From contig CBDBKU010000002.1 of NCBI GenBank assembly GCA_965206775.1, forward strand, positions 2,294,001 to 2,358,000: a DNA stretch of 64,000 nt, in the 5' to 3' direction. The first letter of the stretch is position 1. Each line of letters opens with the position of its first letter. The notes below the pieces were generated by a model. That model was given only the letters and a program-made list of their open reading frames with translations, was not told the origin of the DNA and did not search any database. Below are positions 27,512 through 34,923 of this stretch, piece by piece. A program made the position numbers and the translations under genes. This stretch comes from VXMF01 sp965206775. Lineage in GTDB: Bacteria; Acidobacteriota; Terriglobia; Bryobacterales; UBA6623.

Positions 27512-28362
27512 GCCCGGCCTCCCAGCTCCTGCAGCGCTTCCCACGGCGTGCGCCCGCCCAGCGCCGAGTGCGGCCTCTCGCGGTTATAAAAGTCCATCCA
27601 CTCCGCGATCAACCGCCGCGCCGCGAACCCGTCCGCAATCTCTTGCAAATACACCGCTCCGTACTTCAGCGAGCGCCACAGCCGCTCGATAAAGACAGTG
27701 TCCAGGCAGCGCCCCCGCCCGTCCATCGAGATCCGGATCCCGGCCCCCTCCAGACAGCCCCTGCACCGCTTGCCCGTGAACTGGCTGCCCGGGTCGGTGT
27801 TCAAGATTCCCGGCACGCCGTGCGTTCCCAGCGCCGCCTCCACCGCGTCCACGCAAAACTCGCTGTCCAGCGTGTTCGACAGCTCCCAGGCCAGCACGCT
27901 GCGGCTCGCCCAGTCCATCACCGCCACCAGGTACAGACAACCCCGTTGCAGCGGTATGCAGGTGATGTCGGCGCACCACACTTGGTGCGCCCGCTCGATC
28001 GCCAAGTCCCGCAGCAGGTACGGGTGAATCCGGTGCCCCGGATGCGGCTCGCTGCAACGCGGCTTGCGGTAGATCGCCTCCAGCCCCATCCTGCGCAGCA
28101 ACCCTCGTACCCGTCGCCGCCCAGCCAGCCAGCCCTCCCGCTCCAGATGCCGGCTCATCTGCCGGCTCCCGTAAAACGGGTGCTGCGTGTACAGCTCGTC
28201 GAGGCGCCGCATCAACGCGAACTCGGCCGCGCTCGGCCCGCGCGGCCGATAGTACAGCGTCGACCGGCTCAGCCCCAACAGCCGGCACTGCAGGCTCAGG
28301 CTCGCCCGCGCATGGCCCCGCCGCACCAGCGCCCTGCGCATGGCCCGGCTCAGCGTTCCCAC
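27508..28362 (-). CDS. IS3-family transposase OrfB (rve integrase core)
   Basis: 284 aa as an independent frame; the functional product is expected to be an OrfAB fusion. An HTH_21-type region (ELYTQHPFYGSRQMSRHLER) precedes an rve core with QVWCADITCIPL (Asp), ILNTDPGSQFTG (Asp) and VFIERLWRSLKYG (Glu), followed by FYNRERPHSALGG. No internal stop is present. It overlaps OrfA in the -1 frame near a T6G slippery run and is coupled to the passenger gene by ATGA. Confidence 0.93.
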   Translation of the reverse strand: MGTLSRAMRRALVRRGHARASLSLQCRLLGLSRSTLYYRPRGPSAAEFALMRRLDELYTQHPFYGSRQMSRHLEREGWLAGRRRVRGLLRRMGLEAIYRKPRCSEPHPGHRIHPYLLRDLAIERAHQVWCADITCIPLQRGCLYLVAVMDWASRSVLAWELSNTLDSEFCVDAVEAALGTHGVPGILNTDPGSQFTGKRCRGCLEGAGIRISMDGRGRCLDTVFIERLWRSLKYGAVYLQEIADGFAARRLIAEWMDFYNRERPHSALGGRTPWEALQELGGRA

Positions 28363-28631
28363 GCGCTCTTCAAAAAATCCCGCTCCACCACCAACTGCCC
28401 AATCTTCTCGTGCAGCTTCCTGATCTCCGCTTCCTGCTCCTGTCGGTCGCCCCTAGCGCCCCTCTCGAACAACTCCACCAGCCCTTCGCTCGCCTTGCGC
28501 TTCCACTGGCTCACCTGGTTCGGATGCACCTCGTGCCTGGCTGCGATCTGCTGGACCGTCTTGTCCCCACGCAACGCTTCCTTAGCTACCCGCGCCTTGA
28601 ATCCTGCCGTGAACTTCCGTCTCTTCGCCAT
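28350..28631 (-). CDS. IS3-family OrfA (helix-turn-helix)
   Basis: 93 aa from ATG 28631 (MAKRRKFTAGFKARVAKEAL), the canonical OrfA start; an ATG 33 bases upstream gives a non-family N-terminus. TVQQIAARHEVHPNQVSQWK is the HTH and RKLHEKIGQLVVERDFLK the leucine-zipper-like end. The 3' end overlaps OrfB. Confidence 0.92.
   Translation of the reverse strand: MAKRRKFTAGFKARVAKEALRGDKTVQQIAARHEVHPNQVSQWKRKASEGLVELFERGARGDRQEQEAEIRKLHEKIGQLVVERDFLKSAWER
28371..28377 (-). promoter_or_regulatory. Probable -1 programmed frameshift site joining OrfA and OrfB
   Basis: On the coding strand TTTTTTG lies in the OrfA codons GAT TTT TTG. A -1 slip gives ...RDFFEERVGTLSRAM, continuing straight into OrfB. 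This is the usual location for IS3 frameshifting. Confidence 0.7.
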
Positions 28632-28699
28632 TGCTGTGCTCCTTTCAGCACCAGCGAAGTCCACCTTAGCTTACTGTCCGAAAACCCGACACCACCTCA

Positions 28700-28879
28700 C
28701 TTGTCCGGCTCAAGTCCGGAGGACCACTTATGACGGTCGGCTCTGTCTTGAGTGGCGGAAGGATACAATGTCAGTGGTTCGACGACAAGAGTAAGGCGTT
28801 AAGCCAGATATTCCATGAAGACACCCTAGTGGAAGAAACCCTAGAAGGCCCCGACGAGTTTGATGGAGGCTTGTCATGA
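28700..28879 (+). pseudogene. DUF2158 (YodC-like) small protein, 5' end removed by IS3
   Basis: The readable frame starts LVRLKSGGPLMTVGSV at the IS edge and includes IQCQWFDDKSKALSQIFHED before TGA 28877-28879. LKSGGP.MTV followed by C.WF is the DUF2158 signature of about 60-aa proteins of unknown function. Only a handful of N-terminal residues are missing. An internal ATG at 28730 might allow a shortened product. Its stop overlaps the start of the next small gene as ATGA. Confidence 0.75.
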
Positions 28880-29037
28880 CGAACTCCAAGAAGCAGCCGA
28901 AGCGCACAGTCAGGCTTAAGGACTCGCAGTACAGACCTACTGCCAAGGAGATGCGGGAGGATATCACCATCGACGCTACGCCGCGTCAGATCCTCCGAGC
29001 GCTCATGCAACCAGTCAAGGTCGAAGTCGAGCGCTAG
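28876..29037 (+). CDS. Small basic protein of 53 aa, coupled to the DUF2158 gene
   Basis: ATG 28876 overlaps the DUF2158 stop. The product, MTNSKKQPKRTVRLKDSQYR at its start, is rich in Lys/Arg, then has an acidic patch (KEMREDITID) and ends KVEVER. GGAGG lies eight bases upstream. Size, charge, the ribosome site and ATGA coupling support a real gene. The pattern resembles small proteins that sit beside DUF2158 genes in accessory regions, but I know of no assigned function. Confidence 0.6.
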   Translation: MTNSKKQPKRTVRLKDSQYRPTAKEMREDITIDATPRQILRALMQPVKVEVER

Positions 29038-29057
29038 TTTTTCAAGAAACCCTATTT

Positions 29058-29098
29058 CCTAGTTGCCGTATCCCAACTAGGGTAGTATAATCATACTA
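29058..29098. terminator. Two consecutive hairpins between the 53-aa gene and the tRNA
   Basis: CCTAGTTG (29058-29065) pairs with CAACTAGG (29074-29081) around an 8-base loop. TAGTAT (29083-29088) pairs with ATACTA (29093-29098) around AATC. No T-run follows on either strand, so they are only possible bidirectional terminators for the convergent small gene and tRNA. Confidence 0.45.
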
Positions 29099-29139
29099 GC
29101 TTAATGAAAGCATGATGTTGACTGGCCAGTGGAGATGTG

Positions 29140-29243
29140 TGGAACGGACGACGGGGATCGAACCCGCACGGGGTAGCAGATTGTGCCTGCCAGAGCCCTT
29201 GGGGTTGCCAACCCCTAGCGTCCACCAATTCCGCCACGTCCGC
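29140..29243 (-). tRNA. Class II (Leu-like) tRNA with anticodon GGC and extended variable arm
   Basis: Reading the minus strand from 29243: acceptor GCGGACG pairs with CGTCCGT (a G-U closes position 1-72), a three-pair Leu/Ser-type D-arm follows, then anticodon stem GGGG/CCCC around loop TTGGCAA (U33, anticodon GGC, A37), and a T-arm with TTCGATC. CCA is encoded at 29142-29140. The body resembles tRNA-Leu, but GGC reads alanine codon GCC, the discriminator base is U73 rather than A73, position 27-43 is A-A and the variable region is about 32 nt with its own GGCAG/CTGCT hairpin. It may be a divergent tRNA, a decoding oddity or a decaying gene. Confidence 0.75.
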
Positions 29244-29257
29244 TAACAGGCACCAAC

Positions 29258-29286
29258 ACCCGCCCGGTTCCGTGCGCTGGGCGGGT
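29258..29286. other. GC-rich hairpin 15 bases upstream of the tRNA 5' end
   Basis: ACCCGCCC (29258-29265) pairs perfectly with GGGCGGGT (29279-29286) around a 13-base loop. On the tRNA strand it would lie in the leader of the precursor; a role in processing is speculative. A TATAAT-like box (about 29309-29314, minus strand) lies further upstream and could be the tRNA -10. Confidence 0.4.
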
Positions 29287-29361
29287 AACTTGAGCCCGCT
29301 CCGTATTATACGATAGTTCCCGGAATCGGGGATTTAGTGTTACTTAGGTATATAATCCCCA

Positions 29362-29455
29362 CGGCAATGAACAGGACGTTCTGCCTCTCATGTCCTCCGC
29401 ATGATAGAACCGCCGCCGCCGTACCCATCGTCGCTAGAAACTTCCGTCGATTCAC
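29362..29455 (-). pseudogene. Sulfatase N-terminal fragment, paralogue of the 24.9-26.3 kb sulfatase
   Basis: From GTG 29455 (behind GGGAGG) the frame reads VNRRKFLATMGTAAAVLSCG, then HERQNVLFIAV. It is nearly the same as the signal region of the intact sulfatase ending VLFIAV. Homology stops abruptly after that, 20 residues before the catalytic cysteine. It indicates a duplicated sulfatase locus deleted between here and the tRNA. Confidence 0.75.
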
Positions 29456-29491
29456 GTCAATTCCTCCCGAGGTCGATCTTAGGGCGCTCGC

Positions 29492-30187
29492 CTAAATAAG
29501 GTCGTCGTTTTTGGCCCGCGGTGCCAAGACATAGTTCCATTCGCCGTGAAAGGCGTCTCGGTTGATGGAAAGGCTCTCCATCTCCTCGTCCGTGACCTTC
29601 GGTCCGGCTTCGTAGCTGTTCTCGTCCAGTTCGGATCGGATGGTTAGGCCTTCCTTGGTGGTCACCGCCCCGATCAGGTTCACCACGACCTCGCGACACA
29701 CCAGCGGCCTGCCGCGCCAGTTCTGCGTGATATGACAGAACATCCGGTGCTCGATCTTGTTCCACTTGCTCGTGCCCGGTGGGAAATGACACACCGCGAC
29801 CCGCAACCCCAGCTCGTCCGCCAAGCCTTGCAGTTCCAGTTTCCACAGCCGGCCGCGACTGCTGTTGGAGCCGCCCCCGTCGCACGTGATCAGCAGCCGA
29901 TCGGCCCCCGGATAGGCTTGGCTGCCCATCTTCCGCCACCAGCGCCGCAGCGTTTCCACCGCGAATTCGGACGTGCCATGGTCCACCCCGACGCTGACCC
30001 AGCCCGCATTGGCCGTCAAGTCATACACCCCGTAGGGAATCGCCTTGCCGAGTTCCTTGTCGGGGGAATCATGCACCTGCACCTCCTCCGGCTGCCCTTG
30101 ACGACACCACTCCCGCCCTCCGTTGCGGTACCGCTCCACCAGTTCCATCTTCTTCGTATCGACCGAAACCACCGGCTGCCCGGCACC
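29492..30187 (-). pseudogene. ISAzo13-family transposase, C-terminal part (split by nested IS)
   Basis: Contains the Rhodopirellula-type DDE domain: QPVVSVDTKKMELVERYRNG (Asp), DRLLITCDGGGSNSSRGR (Asp), and SKWNKIEHRMFCHITQNWRG (Glu). It ends at 29492. The N-terminal half lies at 32300-32914, and the two halves rejoin in frame (GAG|QPVV) if the 2.1-kb insertion and one copy of its 10-bp duplication are removed. The surrounding open frame extends through the inserted element by chance. The gene is inactive as it stands. Confidence 0.88.
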
Positions 30188-32289
30188 CACCGCTGATTCC
30201 TTATTGGTTTGGGGGGGGGATGGCCCAGATAGGGCGTTGGAGCACGGGAAGCGGGGCGGTCTGCGGAGTGAAAGCGGGTCTTGTTGCGGTGCTGGGGACG
30301 CTGCACGGGCCGGGAATCGGCGGGTGGGCCGCCGGCGGCCGCAACGCGGGCGCAGCGGGACCGTCCGCCAGGCCGCGATGGACCTGGCTCCGCGGCTGCG
30401 GGGCGGAATCCTCGCTAGCCAGGAGTCAGCAGCAGCTGCAGTGCCTCGTCCCGGTTGCCGACGTAGTAGGTTTGCGCCTCCGGCACCGTGTCCTGGGGCC
30501 GCTGCGACAGCAGCAGCGCCAGCGCCAGGTTGTTCAGCGCCGCGGCGTTGGACGGACCGTGACCCGTGCGGATGCGGCTGCTGTCCTCCCCGAACGAGAC
30601 GTCGCGGCGATAGTGGTTGGCGCTTTCCACCTTCCAGTGACCCCGCTGCAACGCCAGCAGGTCCCGCGCCGTTGCGGCCTGCTCCGACAGCGAGCTGATG
30701 CCGTAGCTGCAGCTGATCGACACCGCGCCGCCCAGCCGCTTGCAGGTCTCGTGCGTGATGCGGTACGCCTGCCGGGCATGCGGGTACGGCAGCAGTTTCG
30801 GATGGGGCGTGAACACATCGATCGAGCGCCGCTCCCAGCTCTTGTTGCGCGAGCGCTGCCAGCGCCCTTCCTGCCAGCTCCGCTCCGCTCCCTGCTCCCA
30901 GTTCAGGCCCGTCAGCGTCTCGTAGGTGAGCGGGCAGTTGCCCTTGATGCGCACCAGCACCTCCCCGCCGTGCTGCTCGATGATCGCCTGCTGGATCTCC
31001 TGCCCCGCATGCCCCGCGTCGATCGTCACCGTCCGGCCGCGCAGGTCCACCTCCTCCAGCAACGCCCGCAGCGCGCCCTGCTCGCCGCCTTCCTCGCGGT
31101 AGCTGCGGCTCGCCACCGGGATGCCCTTGACATGCTCCACCAGCGTCACCGTCTCCCAGTGCTCCCCCTCCGCCGCCATCCGGTTCGCCCCCCGAATGCG
31201 CTTCCCGTCCGCCGCCAGCGCCTTCGGCTGCGGCACCAGCGGCTGCGTCCAGCGCTGGATCACGCGTTCCAGCGAGGCCGGGTCCGTCCGCTCCATGACT
31301 CGCTGGAATGTCGTGTCCGAGGGCGTCACGCACCTCCGCTCGCGCTCGTCCCAGCGGCATCCCAGTGCCCGTAACTCGTGCTCCTTCAATGTCTTCGAGT
31401 ACGCTTCCGCCGCCCTCCCGCCGCGCTTGCCCGCCAGCCTCGCCAGCACCAGCAGCGCCAGCACCACCCCCAGCGCATGCCGCTTCCCGCGTCGCCCCCG
31501 GCTGTCCTCCACATCCTCCAACTGCTTCCGCAGCGAGCGCAAATCCTCCGTGCCGTAGCGCACATCCACCGGCCCGCAATCCCACTCCGGCCGCTCCTGC
31601 GGATCCGCCAGCCGCTCCCGCGCCCCCGCCCGCAGCTCGTATACCAGCATGACCTTCTTCTGCCCGTGCTTGTCGGTGTACTTCCCGTTCGACCGCGCGT
31701 AGCCCTTGCTCAGCCCCAGCTTGATCCAGTTCGACGCCAGATAGACCGTGCCCCGGTACTTCTGCGGATCCACGAACGTCTCCGCGAGTTCGAGCGGATG
31801 CCCCCAGCGCGCCTCCCAGTCCCCGCTCAGCCGCCGCAGGTTCAACCCCAGCACCCGCGAGGCCAGGTTCTTCACGCCCTGCCCCGCGGGCAGCACCAGG
31901 AAGCGCGTGTTGTTCCCGCACAGGTGCAAGCGCCGGAACTGCACCGCCTTGTGCCAGCCCAGCCATTGGTCGCGCGGCCGGCACTGGAACACCCCCGTCT
32001 GCCAGCCCAGCAGCGCCAGCCACTTGCCCCGCCACTCCGCCACGTAGCGCAGCCCGCGCCCCGCGAACTGCTTGAATCCCAGATAGTGCTGCGCGTCCAT
32101 CAACCCGTCCCACAGCAGCCGCTCCTCCGGCCGGGCCAGCCGGACCACCACCTCGCTCAACACCGGAACCTCCGCGGGACACACTGGCACAGTCATGCCC
32201 CATCAATACACGATCCCGGCCAAAAAAGCCAGCCCCTTGTCTAACTCTTTGCGACCGAGGTTACAACCCTCGAACAAGAATCAGCCGTG
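30188..32289 (-). mobile_element. ISAs1-type element nested in the ISAzo13 transposase, 10-bp target duplication
   Basis: Inward ends are CACCGCTGATTC (from 30188) and CACGGCTGATTC (from 32289, other strand), 11 of 12 identical. The host sequence GCCCGGCACC is duplicated at 30178-30187 and 32290-32299. The element is 2102 bp with one gene, longer than usual ISAs1 members because of an added N-terminal domain. Confidence 0.92.
30415..32196 (-). CDS. DUF4338 (DruA-like)-ISAs1 fusion transposase
   Basis: 593 aa in two parts. Residues about 1-200 match the DUF4338/DruA core: EERLLWDGLMDAQHYLGFKQ, YVAEWRGKWLALLGW, LASRVLGLNLRRLSGDWEAR and YRGTVYLASNWIKLG. The rest is an ISAs1 transposase: KALAADGKRIRGANRMAAEG (Asp), TVTIDAGHAGQEIQQAI (Asp) and LALQRGHWKVESANHYRRD (Glu) with a LNNLALALLL end. 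The frame is intact. In other elements the DUF4338 part can be a separate gene, and DruA itself belongs to the Druantia defence system; here it is presumably a transposition factor. Confidence 0.88.
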   Translation of the reverse strand: MTVPVCPAEVPVLSEVVVRLARPEERLLWDGLMDAQHYLGFKQFAGRGLRYVAEWRGKWLALLGWQTGVFQCRPRDQWLGWHKAVQFRRLHLCGNNTRFLVLPAGQGVKNLASRVLGLNLRRLSGDWEARWGHPLELAETFVDPQKYRGTVYLASNWIKLGLSKGYARSNGKYTDKHGQKKVMLVYELRAGARERLADPQERPEWDCGPVDVRYGTEDLRSLRKQLEDVEDSRGRRGKRHALGVVLALLVLARLAGKRGGRAAEAYSKTLKEHELRALGCRWDERERRCVTPSDTTFQRVMERTDPASLERVIQRWTQPLVPQPKALAADGKRIRGANRMAAEGEHWETVTLVEHVKGIPVASRSYREEGGEQGALRALLEEVDLRGRTVTIDAGHAGQEIQQAIIEQHGGEVLVRIKGNCPLTYETLTGLNWEQGAERSWQEGRWQRSRNKSWERRSIDVFTPHPKLLPYPHARQAYRITHETCKRLGGAVSISCSYGISSLSEQAATARDLLALQRGHWKVESANHYRRDVSFGEDSSRIRTGHGPSNAAALNNLALALLLSQRPQDTVPEAQTYYVGNRDEALQLLLTPG

Positions 32290-32299
32290 GCCCGGCACC

Positions 32300-32914
32300 C
32301 TGGAACTCCCGGACCTGCTGGTAGATATGCTGGAATTGCGCATCCCGGTCCGGATGCTGCCGCCCTTCCAGCGTCTTGCTGTTCGCCTGCAGGCTGTACC
32401 CCAGCGCATGCAGCAGGCGGTTCACGCTGCGTTCGCTCACTGCGTGACCCTCGCTGCGCAGTTCCGCGGCCAGCCGCGCGGCGCTGCGGCAGGTCCGTGC
32501 TCGGCCAGCGGCTTGCGCCCAGCGGCCCGCAATCGCATCGCGAGTCGCCGCTGTACCCCGTGCAGCAGGCGGTTCACGCTGCGTTCGCTCACTGACCGGG
32601 TCCAGCACAGCCAGCTTGCGCTCCAAGGCCACCAGGAGTTCGGGGTCGTGCTCGGCCAGCGGCTTGCGCCCTCCTCCGGGGCGCCGCAATCGCTCGCCGC
32701 GAGCTCGCTCCACTGCCGGTACGCCAGCCTGCACTTCCTTCAGACCCGTGCGCACGGTGTCGCGCGAAATCCCCGTCGACTCGACGACCCGGGCGATTCC
32801 GCCCCGACCAATCGCCTTGGCCTCCGCCCCCGCCCACAGCCGACGGCTCCGCTCATCCAGCACCGGCCGGAGCGCATCGAACCGAGCCTTGATGCTCTCG
32901 GTGAGCGCACCCAT
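32300..32914 (-). pseudogene. ISAzo13-family transposase, N-terminal part with internal duplication
   Basis: Starts MGALTESIKARFDALRPVLD and reads DERSRRLWAGAEAKAIGRGG, the normal ISAzo13 N-terminus, and later RLAAELRSEGHAVSERSVNR, LLHALGYSLQANSKT and DRDAQFQHIYQQVREF. Between the two parts the expected family sequence is replaced by a rearranged stretch (see the repeat entry). The half ends at the 10-bp target duplication at 32290-32299. Confidence 0.82.
32394..32705. repeat. Imperfect tandem duplication of about 150 bp inside the ISAzo13 N-terminal half
   Basis: CTGTACCCC followed by GCAGCAGGCGGTTCACGCTG occurs at about 32394 and 32551, and GCTCGGCCAGCGGCTTGCGC occurs at about 32498 and 32649. 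The two units are offset by about 150 bases. The event keeps the frame open but inserts non-family residues. Confidence 0.75.
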
Positions 32915-32977
32915 GCCTCCTAGCGTAACAGATCAAGCACATGAAATGACTAAGTTGTTTTGGCGAGAGACCTTACG

Positions 32978-33391
32978 TGGAAACACCTTGACCTTAAACT
33001 TCGATATTCGACAGCCGTCGATGATCCTGGCATGGTTGAGCCCGTCGGAGACGACGTAGTCTTCCGGTCCGAGAACGGCGAAGATGGGGCCGCCATTGGT
33101 GGCGAAGCCTGATTGGAACGCGACCCGAGCCTCAACATTCTTGAACGCTGCGATGCGGCGCTCCAGCTCAAGATGCAGGCTCATCGTGCCGGAGATGGTG
33201 CGGACCACGCCTGAGCCCGCCCCGTACTTGCGCGTGGCTGCGAGGGCGGCTTCCACGAGCTTTCGGATGATCGGCAATACGAGGTAGTTGTTGGAGGCGA
33301 GGTTGATCACTTCCTTGCGTCGAATCGCAAGATTGGGCCGTAGGAGGACTCCAATTTGCGGAGCCGCTGGTATGTCCGAGCCTCCCGCCAA
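32978..33391 (-). pseudogene. Alpha-oxoamine synthase (KBL/BioF type) fragment
   Basis: The frame reads EVINLASNNYL, then RKYGAGSGVVRTISGTMSLH, LELERRIAAFKNVEARVAFQ and SGFATNGGPIFAVLGPEDYV to KVFP. This is the N-terminal PLP-enzyme region of 2-amino-3-ketobutyrate CoA ligase or 8-amino-7-oxononanoate synthase. The GLA..P residues after NNYL are altered. The catalytic lysine half is missing because the ISAzo13 element begins just after KVFP (about 32978). The residues encoded from 32933 to 32977 are IS sequence. Confidence 0.8.
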
Positions 33392-33437
33392 TCGCCTAGG
33401 CGCTCCCGCTGCTACGAGAGCGGATCAGGTTGTGGCA

Positions 33438-34739
33438 TTAGATGTTTGTGGGCACGATAAAGGGCGCTCGATAGTTTCGGGTGAACATCTGGTTGGCTTC
33501 GTCGTCGCCTGGGCAGCTAAAGGTGTCGGCGTCAAACTCGAGACTGCGGCCCAGACGGTAGGAAATGTTGGCCAGATGTACTAGCACGGAGGAGATTGAG
33601 CCCTCCTCCACCTCGGCATGCAGCAGCCTGCGGTCGCCGGCGCGAACGGCTTTGGCGAAGTTCGCGTAGTGGTCCCCTCCGCCCCGGCTGGACGGACCGG
33701 GCTCCTGCTCGCGGCCGAGGAAACTCCGGTAGAAGCCGCGGCCGACGGAAAGCAAGCCTTTCGAGCCATAGAAGATGTCGCCGACGCACTTGTCGCCCTT
33801 CTTGGGACCGCGGATGCCGACTTCGTCGTTCGACACCCAGTGCCGCACTTCGAACACGAGCATCTTACGCTTGCCCTCGGAGTCGAACTCGAAGGTGGCC
33901 ACCATGGTGTTGGGGGTCTCCTGGTCGTCGTCGAACATGAAGTGCCCGCCCATGGCGCTGACACGAGTGGGGTAGGTGACGCCCAGGCCCCAGCGGGCGA
34001 CGTCCATCTGGTGGATGCCCTGGTTGCCAAGGTCGCCGTTGCCATAGTCCCACTGCCAGTGCCAGTTGTAGTGGAAGCGGTTGCGGGTGAAAGGGCGAAC
34101 GGGCGCGGGGCCCTGCCAGAGGTCGTAGTGCACGCCGTTGGGCACGGACTCCTCTTTGGCGCGACCGATGGTATCGCGCCACTTGTAGCAGAGGCCGCGG
34201 GCCATGTAAATGTCGCCGATGAGGCCTTCGCGCAGCTCTTGGATCCCCTCCCGAACGGCAACGGAGGAGCGGCTCTGGGAGCCGTGCTGGACGATGCGGT
34301 CGTACCGGCGTGCGGCGGAGACGATCTGTCTGGCCTCGAACATGTTGTGCGAACAGGGCTTCTCGACATAGACGTCCTTGCCCGCCTGGCAGGCCCAGAT
34401 GGTTTGCAGCGTGTGATTGTGATTCTGGGTGGCGATGGAGACTGCGTCGATGGATGGGTCGTCGAGGAGGTTCCGGAAATCCACCACGCCTTTGGGCCGT
34501 TTGTGCCCGGCATTCTCAACGTCATCCAGGCGCGTCGTCAGCAGCGACTCGTCCACGTCGCACAATGCGGCGAGTTCCACGTTGGGAAGTGCGCCAAACC
34601 CCTTGATGTGGTCCCGTCCGCGGCCTCGAAGGCCGACGACGGCGACGCGCAATGTGTCACTAGGCTTCCGCGCTGGACCCGCGCCGGCGGCGTTCGAAGC
34701 GGCGAAAGCCGATCCCATCACAAAATGCCTGCGATCCAT
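33438..34739 (-). CDS. Tat-exported Gfo/Idh/MocA-family oxidoreductase
   Basis: 433 aa. MDRRHFVMGSAFAASNAAGA is a short twin-arginine leader. LRVAVVGLRGRGRDHIKGFG is the Rossmann NAD(P)-binding start, and DVYVEKPCSHNM has the EKP motif with the substrate Lys. LGNQGIHQMDVARWGLG and GGDHYANFAKAVRAGDR belong to the C-terminal domain. Exported members of this family act on sugars or polyols in the periplasm and are frequent in Acidobacteriota and Planctomycetota next to sulfatases and glycosidases. It is monocistronic here, between a truncated PLP-enzyme gene and a DUF3604 gene on the same strand. Confidence 0.92.
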   Translation of the reverse strand: MDRRHFVMGSAFAASNAAGAGPARKPSDTLRVAVVGLRGRGRDHIKGFGALPNVELAALCDVDESLLTTRLDDVENAGHKRPKGVVDFRNLLDDPSIDAVSIATQNHNHTLQTIWACQAGKDVYVEKPCSHNMFEARQIVSAARRYDRIVQHGSQSRSSVAVREGIQELREGLIGDIYMARGLCYKWRDTIGRAKEESVPNGVHYDLWQGPAPVRPFTRNRFHYNWHWQWDYGNGDLGNQGIHQMDVARWGLGVTYPTRVSAMGGHFMFDDDQETPNTMVATFEFDSEGKRKMLVFEVRHWVSNDEVGIRGPKKGDKCVGDIFYGSKGLLSVGRGFYRSFLGREQEPGPSSRGGGDHYANFAKAVRAGDRRLLHAEVEEGSISSVLVHLANISYRLGRSLEFDADTFSCPGDDEANQMFTRNYRAPFIVPTNI

Positions 34740-34923
34740 GTGTTGCGTACCTCCTTGTGGTTGACCCTAGTATGCAGTAACGTGGAGTTCGTCATCAAAC
34801 ACTCCAGCAAACTCGCCGGATGAGATTCTGAACCAGGATTTCATGTTGCCATCCTCGGCACGCCCCAGCATATAGGGTGCGATTGAAACGTCTGATTGTC
34901 GTCGGGGAATACCGCACTAATTT

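Larger units (their letters stand above)
26589..28699 (-). mobile_element. IS3-family element with a third, passenger gene
   Basis: The ends begin TGAGGTGGTGCCGG at 26589 and, on the other strand, TGAGGTGGTGTCGG at 28699, both continuing to an AAGGTGGACTTCGC block, the usual TG...CA ends of IS3 elements. At 2111 bp it is far longer than the typical 1.2-1.5 kb because a third gene lies between orfB and the left end. No 3-4 bp target duplication is evident. The right end has cut off the 5' end of a DUF2158 gene. Confidence 0.85.

Noticed and set aside
30415..32196. A Druantia defence locus
   Set aside because: The DUF4338 domain is fused to a transposase inside element ends; no DruB-E-like genes are nearby.
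29492..32206. Single 904-aa minus-strand protein
   Set aside because: It is a chance read-through: the first two thirds are an off-frame of the nested ISAs1-type transposase, and only the last part is the ISAzo13 C-terminal half.
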